Numbered from the stretch's first letter, positions 1 through 6,412 are shown. The stretch is 11,940 nucleotides of DNA from CAZGQY01 sp964528035 (GCA_964528035.1 CAZGQY010000132.1:1-11940), one strand, 5' to 3'. Notes: generated by a model from the sequence alone, not told the origin. Numbers and translations are program-made.

Positions 1-94
1 TGCTTTCCTTCCGGTCGATACCATAGCCTTGTGTCGAGGCATACTCGACCAAATTGATCTCGGCTTTAAACCGATTAAGCTCCACATTCGCCAT
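1..94 (-). CDS. Toprim/DUF3991-like plasmid protein (N-terminus only)
   Basis: The gene runs leftward out of the window, so only about 31 codons are visible. The start ATG is the complement of 92-94, preceded at 11 nt by AAGGA. The visible protein begins MANVELNRFKAEINLVEYA and continues with a STQGYGIDRKES stretch. A segment of the type 'hhxYAxxxGYxhDRKES' near the N-terminus is what I know from plasmid proteins of the CHC2 zinc-finger/DUF3991/toprim group, which are primase-like and common on conjugative plasmids of Alphaproteobacteria. The family assignment rests only on this short stretch; no zinc finger or toprim residues lie in the window. It is divergent from repA and shares the 95-548 intergenic region with the origin. 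Confidence 0.55.
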   Translation of the reverse strand, partial: MANVELNRFKAEINLVEYASTQGYGIDRKES

Positions 95-127
95 ATTATC
101 TTTTTTCCTTACTGGCCAATTTGGAGA

Positions 128-155
128 TTTATACCACAAGGTAAGCCTGGCTTAA
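128..155 (-). promoter_or_regulatory. Putative promoter of the toprim-like gene with an overlapping dyad
   Basis: On the minus strand a TTAAGC box (150-155) and a TATAAA box (128-133) are separated by 16 nt, about 35 nt upstream of the start codon at 94. A dyad TAAGCC-T-GGCTTA (142-154) overlaps the -35 box and could be an operator. Based on sequence only. Confidence 0.4.
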
Positions 156-215
156 TATCTCGGATCGAAGACTATCCACCAATAAAATGGTTATGAGCGT
201 AGCGAATTCCTTTTA

Positions 216-233
216 GGGCGCAGGGAAGCGCCC
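216..233. repeat. GC-rich hairpin at the left end of the origin region
   Basis: A perfect 6-bp inverted repeat, GGGCGC-AGGGAA-GCGCCC, followed by a GC-rich stretch. It lies between the toprim promoter and the first DnaA box. It has no T-tract, so it is not a convincing terminator. It could mark the edge of the origin, but no function can be read from it. Confidence 0.4.
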
Positions 234-285
234 GCAAGGCCGCGTAGCGGGGCGACTACAGGGAGGTAGGAGGGTAGGTGATTAG

Positions 286-367
286 TTACCCACAAAAGCG
301 TGAGTTATCCACAGGCGCTCTGTGTGTGTTAATTATGTGTTAAATATAGTGTTAAGGGTTATCCACA
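286..367. promoter_or_regulatory. DnaA-box cluster and AT-rich unwinding element of the plasmid origin
   Basis: Two perfect DnaA boxes TTATCCACA lie at 305-313 and 359-367, and a third with one mismatch (TTACCCACA) at 286-294. Between the two perfect boxes is AT-rich DNA with three direct GTGTTAA repeats at 326-332, 337-343 and 349-355, that is 11 and 12 nt apart, so on the same helical face. This arrangement of host DnaA sites around an AT-rich repeat block beside initiator iterons is the classical design of iteron-type theta origins, where DnaA and Rep melt the AT-rich element. Confidence 0.75.
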
Positions 368-419
368 AGGCGATAAGATAATGAAAACATGAAGAAAAAA
401 CATGTAAATCGCCATAATC

Positions 420-569
420 GGTGGGTGATACCCCGATAAATGGTGGGTGATACCCCGATAAATGGTGGGTGATACCCCGATACTACCTTGTGGGTGGGTG
501 ATACCCCGATACTTGACTCTTGGTGGGTAAACCCCCGATACTATTTGCATGGTGTCTGATACCCCGAAA
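420..569 (+). repeat. Iteron array (six copies) of the replication origin
   Basis: Four identical 19-bp iterons GGTGGGTGATACCCCGATA start at 420, 442, 464 and 493. Two degenerate copies, each matching at 16 of 19 positions, start at 522 and 551. Spacing is 22, 22, 29, 29 and 29 nt. Each perfect iteron contains a small dyad GGGT-GAT-ACCC. The last copy overlaps the first codons of repA. In iteron plasmids such sites bind the Rep protein for initiation, copy-number control by handcuffing, and autoregulation. RepA binding here is inferred from position and repeat structure. Confidence 0.9.
513..542 (+). promoter_or_regulatory. Putative repA promoter embedded in the iterons
   Basis: TTGACT (513-518) and GATACT (537-542) are separated by 18 nt. 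The -35 box lies between iterons 4 and 5, iteron 5 (522-540) fills the spacer and covers most of the -10 box, and iteron 6 starts 9 nt after it. Transcription would begin at about position 549, which is the A of the repA ATG, so the mRNA would be leaderless. That fits the absence of a Shine-Dalgarno sequence before this start. Confidence 0.5.
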
Positions 570-1586
570 GATGATTCTCTTCTCCCCGTTCGCCATCCAC
601 AATGCGATCTTTTTATTTGTGATGTGGCAGATGCCATTCTCAAGGACGATATGGCATCTATGGAGCATCCGTTTTTTTCCCTGTCTAAAAGGCCAGATAC
701 CAATGTTCGACGCTACGAGAACAATAATAAATGGCTTGAAGTAGTACCAAGTGTCAAGGGCCTAGCAACGATTTACGATAAGGACATTCTGATTTATTGC
801 ATTAGCCAAATTATTGCAAAAATGAAGGAGGGTGTAGAGCCATCCCGGTATGTACAAATTATCTCAAAAGAATTACTGGTATTTATAAATCGAAATACCG
901 GCGGAAAAGACTATGAAGCCCTTAGGGATGCTCTTGATAGGCTTGACGGTACACGCATACGAACAAACGTTAAAACGGGCGATGTAGAAGATCACAAAGG
1001 TTTTGGTCTGATCGATTCCTACGAAATAAAACGTTCCCAGAAAACAGGACGAATCGCAGAAATGAACATTGTGCTTTCGGAATGGGTCTTTAACGCAATA
1101 AAAGCGCATGAAGTCCTTACACTCCATAAGGATTATTTCCGCCTGCGGAAACCGATAGAACGACGTGTCTATGAAATCGCCAGAAAACATTGTGGTAAAC
1201 AAGCCAAATGGTCAATAGGGCTTGCCTTGTTAAAAAAGAAATGTGGCTCTCGATCCTCAATCAAGGAATTCCGCCGGGCAATCAAAGGATTGGTTAAAGG
1301 AGACTATCTCCCAGACTATGAAGTAGATTTTGATGAGGAAAAAGACCAGGTGGTATTTAGGAGCCGTGGCTCCATCCTCGAAAAAACAAGGAAGCCCAAA
1401 TATCCTGTATTAGACCCGGAAACCTTCAATGATGCCAGGGTTGTCGCACCGAGTTATGATGTCTATTTCCTTGAGCAGGAATGGCTAGATTGGTGGATAC
1501 AAAGTGGAGAACCTGACTTGAGAAGTCCAGATAAAGCGTTCATCGCATTCTGTAGAAATCGTTATGAACGAAACCCAACTCCATAA
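549..1586 (+). CDS. repA: Plasmid replication initiator protein, RPA family
   Basis: A 345-residue protein recognised as the alphaproteobacterial plasmid replication initiator family (RPA, 'replication initiator protein A'). Diagnostic stretches are LLPVRHPQCDLFICDVADA (about residues 11-29), KDDMASMEHPFFSLS (32-46), VKGLATIYDKDILIYCISQ (69-87) and the LTLHKDYFRLRKPIERRVYEIARKHCG block (about 190-216), expected to belong to the winged-helix DNA-binding part. It should bind the adjacent iterons and start theta replication with host DnaA. The start at 549 is preferred because family members keep the LLPxRHPQ segment, which is lost if ATG 651 (MASMEHP) is used. There is no SD, but a promoter placed for a leaderless mRNA is present. 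The last iteron overlaps codons 1-7, which suggests autorepression. It converges on the parG-like gene across a shared terminator. Base composition is visibly more AT-rich than the relaxase genes. Confidence 0.92.
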   Translation: MVSDTPKDDSLLPVRHPQCDLFICDVADAILKDDMASMEHPFFSLSKRPDTNVRRYENNNKWLEVVPSVKGLATIYDKDILIYCISQIIAKMKEGVEPSRYVQIISKELLVFINRNTGGKDYEALRDALDRLDGTRIRTNVKTGDVEDHKGFGLIDSYEIKRSQKTGRIAEMNIVLSEWVFNAIKAHEVLTLHKDYFRLRKPIERRVYEIARKHCGKQAKWSIGLALLKKKCGSRSSIKEFRRAIKGLVKGDYLPDYEVDFDEEKDQVVFRSRGSILEKTRKPKYPVLDPETFNDARVVAPSYDVYFLEQEWLDWWIQSGEPDLRSPDKAFIAFCRNRYERNPTP

Positions 1587-1598
1587 AACGAATTAATT

Positions 1599-1634
1599 AA
1601 ATAACGATTTAACGTTTTCGTTAAATCGTTATTT
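1599..1634. terminator. Bidirectional terminator between repA and the partition operon
   Basis: A perfect 16-bp inverted repeat (1599-1614 and 1619-1634) with a TTTT loop. It contains the motif TTAACG/CGTTAA twice per arm in altered form and includes the stop codon of the minus-strand gene. It is AT-rich with short T-runs on both sides, so it is only a moderate intrinsic terminator. Because its motif matches the repeats upstream of parA it may also be a partition-protein binding site. Confidence 0.6.
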
Positions 1635-1880
1635 CTCCCCGCGATGTTCCTTAACCAGCTCAAAACCTTCACGAAGGAGATCAAGCATGCTAATGGCATG
1701 TAGTGCGGCAAAGGCTTTAAATTCCCTGTGAAATTCTGGATCAACCTTAAAGTTAAGAGGCTTTAATACCCCACTCTCTTGTCGCTTAAGATTATGAACA
1801 ACCGCAATTGGAGAAGGGGCATTGCCCTTAGAATTAGTTTCCGAAATAGTTTTTGCAGGCGGCGGAGGTGGTTTAGACAT
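1629..1880 (-). CDS. ParG-like ribbon-helix-helix partition protein
   Basis: An 83-residue basic protein encoded 18 nt downstream of parA. The first about 45 residues are low-complexity (MSKPPPPPAKT...). The C-terminal half, LKPLNFKVDPEFHREFKAFA followed by ALHAISMLDLLREGFEL, fits a ribbon-helix-helix fold: a short beta strand (LNFKV), helix 1 (DPEFHREFKAFAALH), a turn, and helix 2 (SMLDLLREGFELV). A flexible N-terminal tail plus a C-terminal RHH is the layout of ParG and other centromere-binding partners of small (type Ib) ParA proteins. The SD AGGAG lies 8 nt before the ATG. Expected role: dimeric binding to the centromere and to the operon promoter, and stimulation of ParA ATPase, with the tail possibly carrying an arginine finger. 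The family is inferred from architecture and context. Confidence 0.75.
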   Translation of the reverse strand: MSKPPPPPAKTISETNSKGNAPSPIAVVHNLKRQESGVLKPLNFKVDPEFHREFKAFAALHAISMLDLLREGFELVKEHRGEK

Positions 1881-1898
1881 AAGGAATACTCCTGTTTT

Positions 1899-2531
1899 TT
1901 AAGTTGGTAACCGATCCATGATGCATTGGGCTACACCATCAGCTTTTTTCTTTAGCGTGGGGAAAGAGCATTCCGACAATGCTTTACCTTCGTCTGTAGC
2001 GCGGCGGTAAGCCGTTCGCTCAGGTAAATACATATCCAAGGAAGAATACCCGGCCTGAGTAATATAAGACTGGCTTTCTTTTAACTCAGCCTCACTTTCA
2101 CCAACCCGGCAAAAAGCAAAAACAATTTTTTCTTTCGAAATCCCATTCCCTATCAGTTCATGAGACAGCAAAACAGCCGGTTCCATATCGTCAACAGATA
2201 ACCCGGTTGGAAGAACAACCAAATCGCTTGCTTGCGCAATCGAGAGCGTTCCGGAATTAGAATGTGCGGGTCCATCAAAAATAAAGAGGTCATAGTGCTC
2301 AGAGAAAGGTAAGGCTTTCTCTACAGAACGAAAACGTTCAACAGCAATATCGGGTTCTATTTTTGAATTTAACCGCCGATTATGCCATTTAAAGGATGTC
2401 CCCTGCCCCGGATCAAGATCGGCAATTTTCACGTTCCATCCATTAACGGCATATTCGCGAGCTACCAAACGGGCAAGTGTACTTTTGCCAACCCCCCCTT
2501 TTTGAGACACAAAACCGATGATATACGACAT
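1899..2531 (-). CDS. parA: ParA-family partition ATPase (type Ib, no N-terminal HTH)
   Basis: A 210-residue protein. The deviant Walker A motif KGGVGKST is at residues 11-18, followed by IADLDPGQGT (36-45) and the Walker B-like segment LFIFDGPAH (82-90). These are the hallmarks of ParA/MinD ATPases, which form ATP-dependent dimers on nucleoid DNA and move plasmid copies apart. The short length and the lack of an N-terminal helix-turn-helix place it with type Ib ParA/ParF proteins, whose operons are repressed by the small partner and not by ParA. The SD AAGGAG lies 7 nt before the ATG at 2531, and the partner gene follows in the same operon. The partition complex would form on the TTAACGA-like repeats just upstream. 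Confidence 0.92.
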   Translation of the reverse strand: MSYIIGFVSQKGGVGKSTLARLVAREYAVNGWNVKIADLDPGQGTSFKWHNRRLNSKIEPDIAVERFRSVEKALPFSEHYDLFIFDGPAHSNSGTLSIAQASDLVVLPTGLSVDDMEPAVLLSHELIGNGISKEKIVFAFCRVGESEAELKESQSYITQAGYSSLDMYLPERTAYRRATDEGKALSECSFPTLKKKADGVAQCIMDRLPT

Positions 2532-2543
2532 GAAAAACTCCTT

Positions 2544-2638
2544 ATCGTTAATTCGTCTTTTAACGATATCACGATATAACGAAATAGTTAATTCCTTTTT
2601 TCGTTATTTAACGTTTTATTGATTTATTTATTTCGTTA
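2544..2638. promoter_or_regulatory. Candidate partition site and parA operator: TTAACGA-like repeats
   Basis: The AT-rich 148-bp gap between parA and the MOBP relaxase holds repeated TCGTTA/TAACGA motifs: 2545-2550, 2561-2566, 2577-2582, 2601-2606, 2608-2613 (TTAACG) and 2633-2638. The pair ATCGTTAA (2544-2551) and TTAACGAT (2560-2567) is a perfect 8-bp inverted repeat with an 8-nt spacer. The same motif recurs in the terminator at 1599-1634. Repeats of this kind upstream of a type Ib par operon normally serve as centromere and operator for the RHH partner. The parA promoter must lie within these repeats. Confidence 0.65.
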
Positions 2639-2679
2639 TTTTTACGGCACTGGTTAATAGCAACCTGTCTAAAACCCGC

Positions 2680-3960
2680 TCACAGGGGCAGGCCAGGACC
2701 AGTTTCCCGGTCATGCTGGTTGTGTCGTTGCTGTGGTTTGATCGCAGCCGAAACCTCCGGCGGTCCTTGCGCCTGCTGGATAAAGTTCGAACGGATGGCC
2801 GGTCGATTGTCGTTGGATGTCGGCGGAGCAGGGGAGGCCTGCGCCATAAACGCGGCAATATTTCGGGAGTTGCGAGTCTGCCTGGACGGGAAGGGCAATT
2901 GTAACTCTTCTCCGTCCCCGTTGCCGCTGCGGCTCTGTTGAGTGCTTTTCTGCGGGGCGGCTTGGGCGTTGTAGTGATCGCTGATTGGGGCCGGTTTGTG
3001 GCCCTTCCTTGCCATCTCTGCACGCTGTGATTTGTAAAGTAACGCTCGTTTCTCTGCCTTGCCCTCATCGAGTAATTCTTCGCGGTCCAAACGGGCAATG
3101 CTTGCCAGAGGCAAGGTTTCGGGGTCTAAATCGGCTAGATGCTCACGCAGGGCCGCCACCCAGATATTTTTGCCGTTCTCGCCCTCAATATGCTTGGCGA
3201 TATTGACGATCTTGCCATACGGGTCAATGACCACATAACGGCACACCCGCCCGTCTTTGCGTTTTCGCTCGCCACGGGCCAGTACATAACCCTTATCAGC
3301 CAGGGCCGCCGCAAAGCTTTGGCCGTTATCGGTCTGGTTCCAGGCCTCCTGAATGTTGAGATCGCGGGCACGGACCATGCGGCCTTTGGCAGCGGCGGGG
3401 TTTTGTTGGCGCAAGGTCGCCAGTTCTTCCAAACGGGCGCGATTCTTCTCGCGCTGCTTGCATTGAATACCATGCTGGCGCTCGTAATCACTTGCGCGGC
3501 GTGATAATTTCCGATAATTACGGCCCATCTTTAAAGCAATCCCGGTGACGGGATGAACCCGATTAATGACCACGTGAAGGTGTTTATGGGTCTGGTCATT
3601 ATGCACAATGATATAGGCCTGATACTCTCCCGCACCCAGAGCTTTAATCGTCTCGTCTGCTTCTTGCACCATCTCTTCCACAGTGGGATCGTCGCCAATG
3701 CGCCACGAAAGCGAATAATGAATCACGAAGCTTTTAAGTTTACGGCCCCGCAAATCGGTGCCGTAAGCCTTTTTGATCGCTTTTTGGTTCCGGGCGGTAT
3801 GAGCCATGATCCGCGAAGCCACTGCGGTATCATCCGTTATCACATTACGGGTCGCCGTATATTCCACGCGATCTGATTTCATACCCATTTTCGGGTCGCG
3901 GAATAAATAGTCATGGCGATTTTTGAAGCTTGTGCCAGGGGTGGCAAACCTCACAATCAT
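2680..3960 (-). CDS. MOBP-type relaxase (relaxase/mobilization nuclease domain)
   Basis: A 426-residue protein. The N-terminal part (about 1-170) is a VirD2/TraI(RP4)-type relaxase domain: a candidate catalytic tyrosine in RHDYLF (Y18), a beta-strand motif KSFVIHYSLSW (76-86), and the metal-binding motif HNDQTHKHLHVVINRVHP (120-137) with H120, H125, H127 and H129. Such enzymes cut one oriT strand, stay covalently bound to its 5' end, and are exported with it. The region after about residue 170 is basic, and the last 100 residues are polar and low-complexity (SRSGNGDGEE, QQSR), probably disordered and possibly carrying the secretion signal. The start is 14 nt after the MobC-like stop, without a clear SD, suggesting translational coupling. 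The most plausible substrate is the oriT at 4407-4470. No terminator is seen before the parA promoter region. Confidence 0.9.
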   Translation of the reverse strand: MIVRFATPGTSFKNRHDYLFRDPKMGMKSDRVEYTATRNVITDDTAVASRIMAHTARNQKAIKKAYGTDLRGRKLKSFVIHYSLSWRIGDDPTVEEMVQEADETIKALGAGEYQAYIIVHNDQTHKHLHVVINRVHPVTGIALKMGRNYRKLSRRASDYERQHGIQCKQREKNRARLEELATLRQQNPAAAKGRMVRARDLNIQEAWNQTDNGQSFAAALADKGYVLARGERKRKDGRVCRYVVIDPYGKIVNIAKHIEGENGKNIWVAALREHLADLDPETLPLASIARLDREELLDEGKAEKRALLYKSQRAEMARKGHKPAPISDHYNAQAAPQKSTQQSRSGNGDGEELQLPFPSRQTRNSRNIAAFMAQASPAPPTSNDNRPAIRSNFIQQAQGPPEVSAAIKPQQRHNQHDRETGPGLPL

Positions 3961-3974
3961 AGGGACTTACTCAG

Positions 3975-4322
3975 TTACTCTTCGATGAAGTTCGCAACTT
4001 TTTCTAAAAGGGCACGGTGCTCATCAATAGCGACCGTTAATTTCGGAGGAGGAGGGTGCCCGGTCGCGTGATATTTTTTTAAAAACTGCATCAGATTGAC
4101 GCCGCTTTTATTCATCTCATAGACCATCTGGGAATCAAACAAACTGGTTTCAGTACTTTCCCTGATGGTAATTTCGCCATCACGGCAGGCAGAAAGCGCA
4201 TATTCGGAAAAGCTGATCCCGGCTTTTTCTGCCTGATCTATAAAATACTGCCGCTCGGATGGCGTGCTACGAAACTGGTTGATGACGGACAGGTTTTCTT
4301 TTTTAGGATTTTTGGTTGGCAT
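3975..4322 (-). CDS. mobC: MobC/NikA-like relaxosome accessory protein
   Basis: A 115-residue protein, first gene of the MOBP operon. The segment FRSTPSERQYFIDQAEKAG (about 18-36), followed by ISFSEYALSACRDGEI, has the pattern of NikA/MobC/TraJ-like ribbon-helix-helix proteins: a strand, a helix starting with TxxE, then 'GxSxSEYxLxA'. The C-terminal half, NKSGVNLMQFLKKYHATG and a final helix LLEKVANFIEE, matches the 'N..L.Q..r..N' region of MobC. These proteins bind the inverted repeat of oriT, bend or melt it and recruit the relaxase. It lies between its presumed target oriT and the relaxase gene. The start at 4322 follows a weak purine-rich AGAGAG. Confidence 0.8.
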   Translation of the reverse strand: MPTKNPKKENLSVINQFRSTPSERQYFIDQAEKAGISFSEYALSACRDGEITIRESTETSLFDSQMVYEMNKSGVNLMQFLKKYHATGHPPPPKLTVAIDEHRALLEKVANFIEE

Positions 4323-4348
4323 TAGAACACACTCTCTTAACTCTCATT

Positions 4349-4403
4349 TGGTGCACCAGAACAGGGTCACCGGGGGGGATGCATAGGGGGGCGGAGCGCC
4401 CCC
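4349..4403. repeat. Palindrome and GC hairpin upstream of mobC
   Basis: A perfect 10-bp palindrome TGGTGCACCA (4349-4358) lies 27 bp upstream of the mobC start and could be an operator for the MobC-like RHH protein. A second dyad, GGGGGCG-GAG-CGCCCCC (4387-4403), very GC-rich, sits between it and the oriT inverted repeat. Positions and symmetry are seen directly; the functions are inferred. Confidence 0.45.
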
Positions 4404-4404
4404 T

Positions 4405-4480
4405 TGCCAAGATGCATTTGTAGTGCAAAACCGAGGAACGAGGATTTTGTAATACAAATGCCTATCTTGTCAGATACCGA
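4405..4480 (+). other. oriT of the MOBP module with an RP4-like nick region
   Basis: A perfect 9-bp inverted repeat GCATTTGTA (4414-4422) and TACAAATGC (4453-4461) encloses 30 nt. Beyond it the symmetry continues imperfectly (CCAAGAT at 4407-4413, ATCTTG at 4464-4469). The right arm runs directly into CCTATCTTG|TC (4461-4471), which matches the RP4 nick region CCTATCCTG|CC at 9 of 11 positions, including the TATC-TG core of IncP/VirD2-type (MOBP) sites. The predicted nick is between 4469 and 4470 on the + strand, so the MOBP relaxase gene to the left would enter the recipient last, as expected for a mob operon. The dyad next to the nick is where TraJ/MobC-like proteins bind in RP4. Confidence 0.7.
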
Positions 4481-4811
4481 CTTTCATCAGCGCATGCAGA
4501 TTCTCACAACGCAGTGCCACGGGCTACAGGCCGCCAACACCTATCCACAACTTTGATGCATGATCCGGTCATGAACCGTCATGGCACAGGAGCAGCCAAC
4601 CGGCCCAAAGGGCCGGGATGGTGTGCGCTGATGCGCACGCTTTTTTTAAGACGGGCGGTAAGGAAAGAAGTATTTACATATGTTGTGCTGGGAGGGGATT
4701 TCCCCAATTTCAGGGGATAAGACTGTGAAGGGCTGACGTGCAAGCTCGTAGCGCCAGGGCCTGTGTTGGGACCGGGTAAGAGCGTTTCTTATCAACTTTC
4801 CATAAATGATT
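4471..4811. other. Structured non-coding stretch downstream of the MOBP nick
   Basis: I see no convincing gene here. It contains a DnaA-box-like CTATCCACA (4541-4549), and dyads CATGA-TCCGG-TCATG (4559-4573), CCGGCCC-AAA-GGGCCGG (4600-4616) and GGGGA-TT-TCCCC (4694-4705), besides a terminator at 4621-4647. It would be the first DNA to enter a recipient after nicking at 4469, so it could hold a single-strand priming site. That is inference only. Confidence 0.4.
4621..4647 (+). terminator. Intrinsic terminator on the plus strand
   Basis: A GTGCGC-TGAT-GCGCAC hairpin (4623-4638), extendable by a wobble pair and a G-C pair, is followed by CG/GC and seven Ts (4641-4647). It is a clear rho-independent terminator for rightward transcription. 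No plus-strand gene ends before it, so it may end a small RNA or a transcript from the oriT region, or protect the convergent pilin-like gene. Confidence 0.75.
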
Positions 4812-6374
4812 TTAATCAAATAATTGGCCACATTTTTTCATGATGGCTGTACCGTTATTGCAGACGCCATAACTATAACAACTCGCCATATACCCTATTT
4901 TGTGCATGGTCGGCTTTTTCTTGTAACAATCGAGGCATTCTCCGGAACCTCCGCAGATATCTGTACGAACGACGTAAGTGTACATGCTGTGACATTTCCC
5001 GTTTTCTGCATACTGCCAGCTTGCACATGGAGTACAATTGTTCTCCTGTTCCACTGTTTTTCCGTTGAAACATGCAAATTTTTTGGTTCCGATATTTGGT
5101 TCCTCACATTTCGTTGTCCAGCTTGCACCATGTGGCATATCACCGCAATCTTTTGGAATAGCCTGTATAGGCATCCAGTCAGGAATACCCGTACCACCGC
5201 CATTGACTGCGCAATACTCCAGTTGATCATCGGGTTCTACATAGCGAATGGCTCCCGAGCGCTCATTCGTACACGCAATTCCCGTTATTCCGATTCCCAC
5301 TTCTCCATCAATATCCAGTATCGTGTTAGGCGCATCGGTTCCGATCCCGATATTGCCACCGTTTGTGGCCATAGAAATATTCCCCGTATCGGCAAGCTTC
5401 AAAACTTCAGTGCCGTCTGCCTTTGTAAAAACGGCGATATCTATGCCGGCATCACCGCCGCCTTGCACAAGCAGGGGGGCTTGATCGCCTAAACTTTCAA
5501 TCTGCAATTTAGTGGTCGGCACATCCGTCCCGATTCCGACATTTCCGGGATTTTTATTGATGATATCGGTGCCTGTTCCGTCTGTGGCTTCCCACCATCC
5601 GGTGCTGTTATCGGCGAAGCTGAAGACGGCCATATCGTCGTAGAAATCATCATTTGAAGCTGTGACCATTCTCTGCGTAACGCGGAAGACGGCATTGCCG
5701 TTATCGCAGTTCTCCGAATCCCCGTCCAGACCGCCCGGCGTGCGGCAGCCCGCAGGATTGGCCGCGCCATGACTGGTGTAGGAACCCGCGCCGTCGCGCC
5801 CGTGACTCAGAAGTACAAAACTGGCCGTGTCCGTGATCTCGTTGCTGTCATCCCTGACGGTAATCGCGCCCGTGCCTGTCCCGCCGGGCAGCAATGCGCC
5901 CTCAGGGGTCAGGTCGGCAGACACGGCATAGGTAAACTTGTTGCGGAACGGGTCGTTCATATATTTACCCGCGATCCCCAGCGCTACAGTCGGCACGGCG
6001 CCGATAAATACATTGCCGCCGGTCCCGGCCACAACACACACGCCGTTGTCGCAGCTTCCCAGCGCGCCTGTGGGGCAAAATTCAACGCCGTAATTGCCAT
6101 CGCCCGGCTTAGCTGTGGGAGACGCAGGACAGGGATAACGCACGGGATCAAGAAGGGGGTCGTCCTCATCCGGATCGTCCTGAATAAAGTCGCCCAGAGC
6201 GGCCCGAACGACATCCAGCGTCTCTTCAAGCTGCTCATTTTGCTGCTGAATAAACCACACGCCGTAAACCTGTAACGCCCCGGCAATCAATATCCCGATG
6301 ATCAGCATCACAATCGATAATTCGATGAGCGTGAAACCGCCCGGCCCCTGTAAATTCGTTCTTCCTCTGCGCAT
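4812..6374 (-). CDS. Prepilin-like protein fused to GIGT (tail-fibre/adhesin) repeats and a Cys-rich tail
   Basis: A 520-residue protein. Residues 1-13 (MRRGRTNLQGPGG) are a basic class III leader ending in glycine. Then comes FTLIELSIVMLIIGILIAG, the type IV prepilin cleavage/methylation motif, with cleavage expected after G13 and the conserved Glu5 of the mature protein at E18. A helix continues to about 65. Residues 70-270 are Gly/Asp/Thr-rich with scattered cysteines. Two repeats, NVGIGTDVPTTKLQIES (278-294) and NIGIGTDAPNTILDIDG (341-357), are of the kind found in phage tail fibres and trimeric adhesins. A 'C..ERSGAIRY...LEYC' block follows (about 368-388), and the last 115 residues carry 12 cysteines. 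It is probably exported as a minor or pseudopilin with an adhesive tip, with the cysteines disulphide-bonded in the periplasm or outside. SD GGAGG lies 9 nt before the ATG. It is monocistronic, between two mobilization modules. No pilus assembly genes are in the window. Confidence 0.8.
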   Translation of the reverse strand: MRRGRTNLQGPGGFTLIELSIVMLIIGILIAGALQVYGVWFIQQQNEQLEETLDVVRAALGDFIQDDPDEDDPLLDPVRYPCPASPTAKPGDGNYGVEFCPTGALGSCDNGVCVVAGTGGNVFIGAVPTVALGIAGKYMNDPFRNKFTYAVSADLTPEGALLPGGTGTGAITVRDDSNEITDTASFVLLSHGRDGAGSYTSHGAANPAGCRTPGGLDGDSENCDNGNAVFRVTQRMVTASNDDFYDDMAVFSFADNSTGWWEATDGTGTDIINKNPGNVGIGTDVPTTKLQIESLGDQAPLLVQGGGDAGIDIAVFTKADGTEVLKLADTGNISMATNGGNIGIGTDAPNTILDIDGEVGIGITGIACTNERSGAIRYVEPDDQLEYCAVNGGGTGIPDWMPIQAIPKDCGDMPHGASWTTKCEEPNIGTKKFACFNGKTVEQENNCTPCASWQYAENGKCHSMYTYVVRTDICGGSGECLDCYKKKPTMHKIGYMASCYSYGVCNNGTAIMKKCGQLFD

Positions 6375-6412
6375 AATCCATCCTCCCTGTTAGATTGCGA
6401 CCCTATCTTCTT

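Noticed and set aside
420..569. Repeat array considered as CRISPR
   Set aside because: Repeats are only 19 bp with 3-10 bp spacers, lie beside DnaA boxes and an initiator gene; they are iterons.
359..703. Minus-strand reading frame of 114 codons across the origin
   Set aside because: It is the translation of the iterons (repeated YRGITH/SGYHPP blocks) and overlaps repA; no SD, not a gene.
2628..3098. Minus-strand 156-codon frame inside the MOBP relaxase
   Set aside because: Out-of-frame shadow rich in Arg/Pro, overlapping the well-supported relaxase frame.
4514..4720. Plus-strand 68-codon frame downstream of the MOBP oriT
   Set aside because: It crosses an intrinsic terminator and several dyads, has no SD and no recognisable motif.
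4824..5492. Plus-strand 222-codon frame
   Set aside because: Antisense shadow of the prepilin-like gene, which has a clear signal motif and strong SD.
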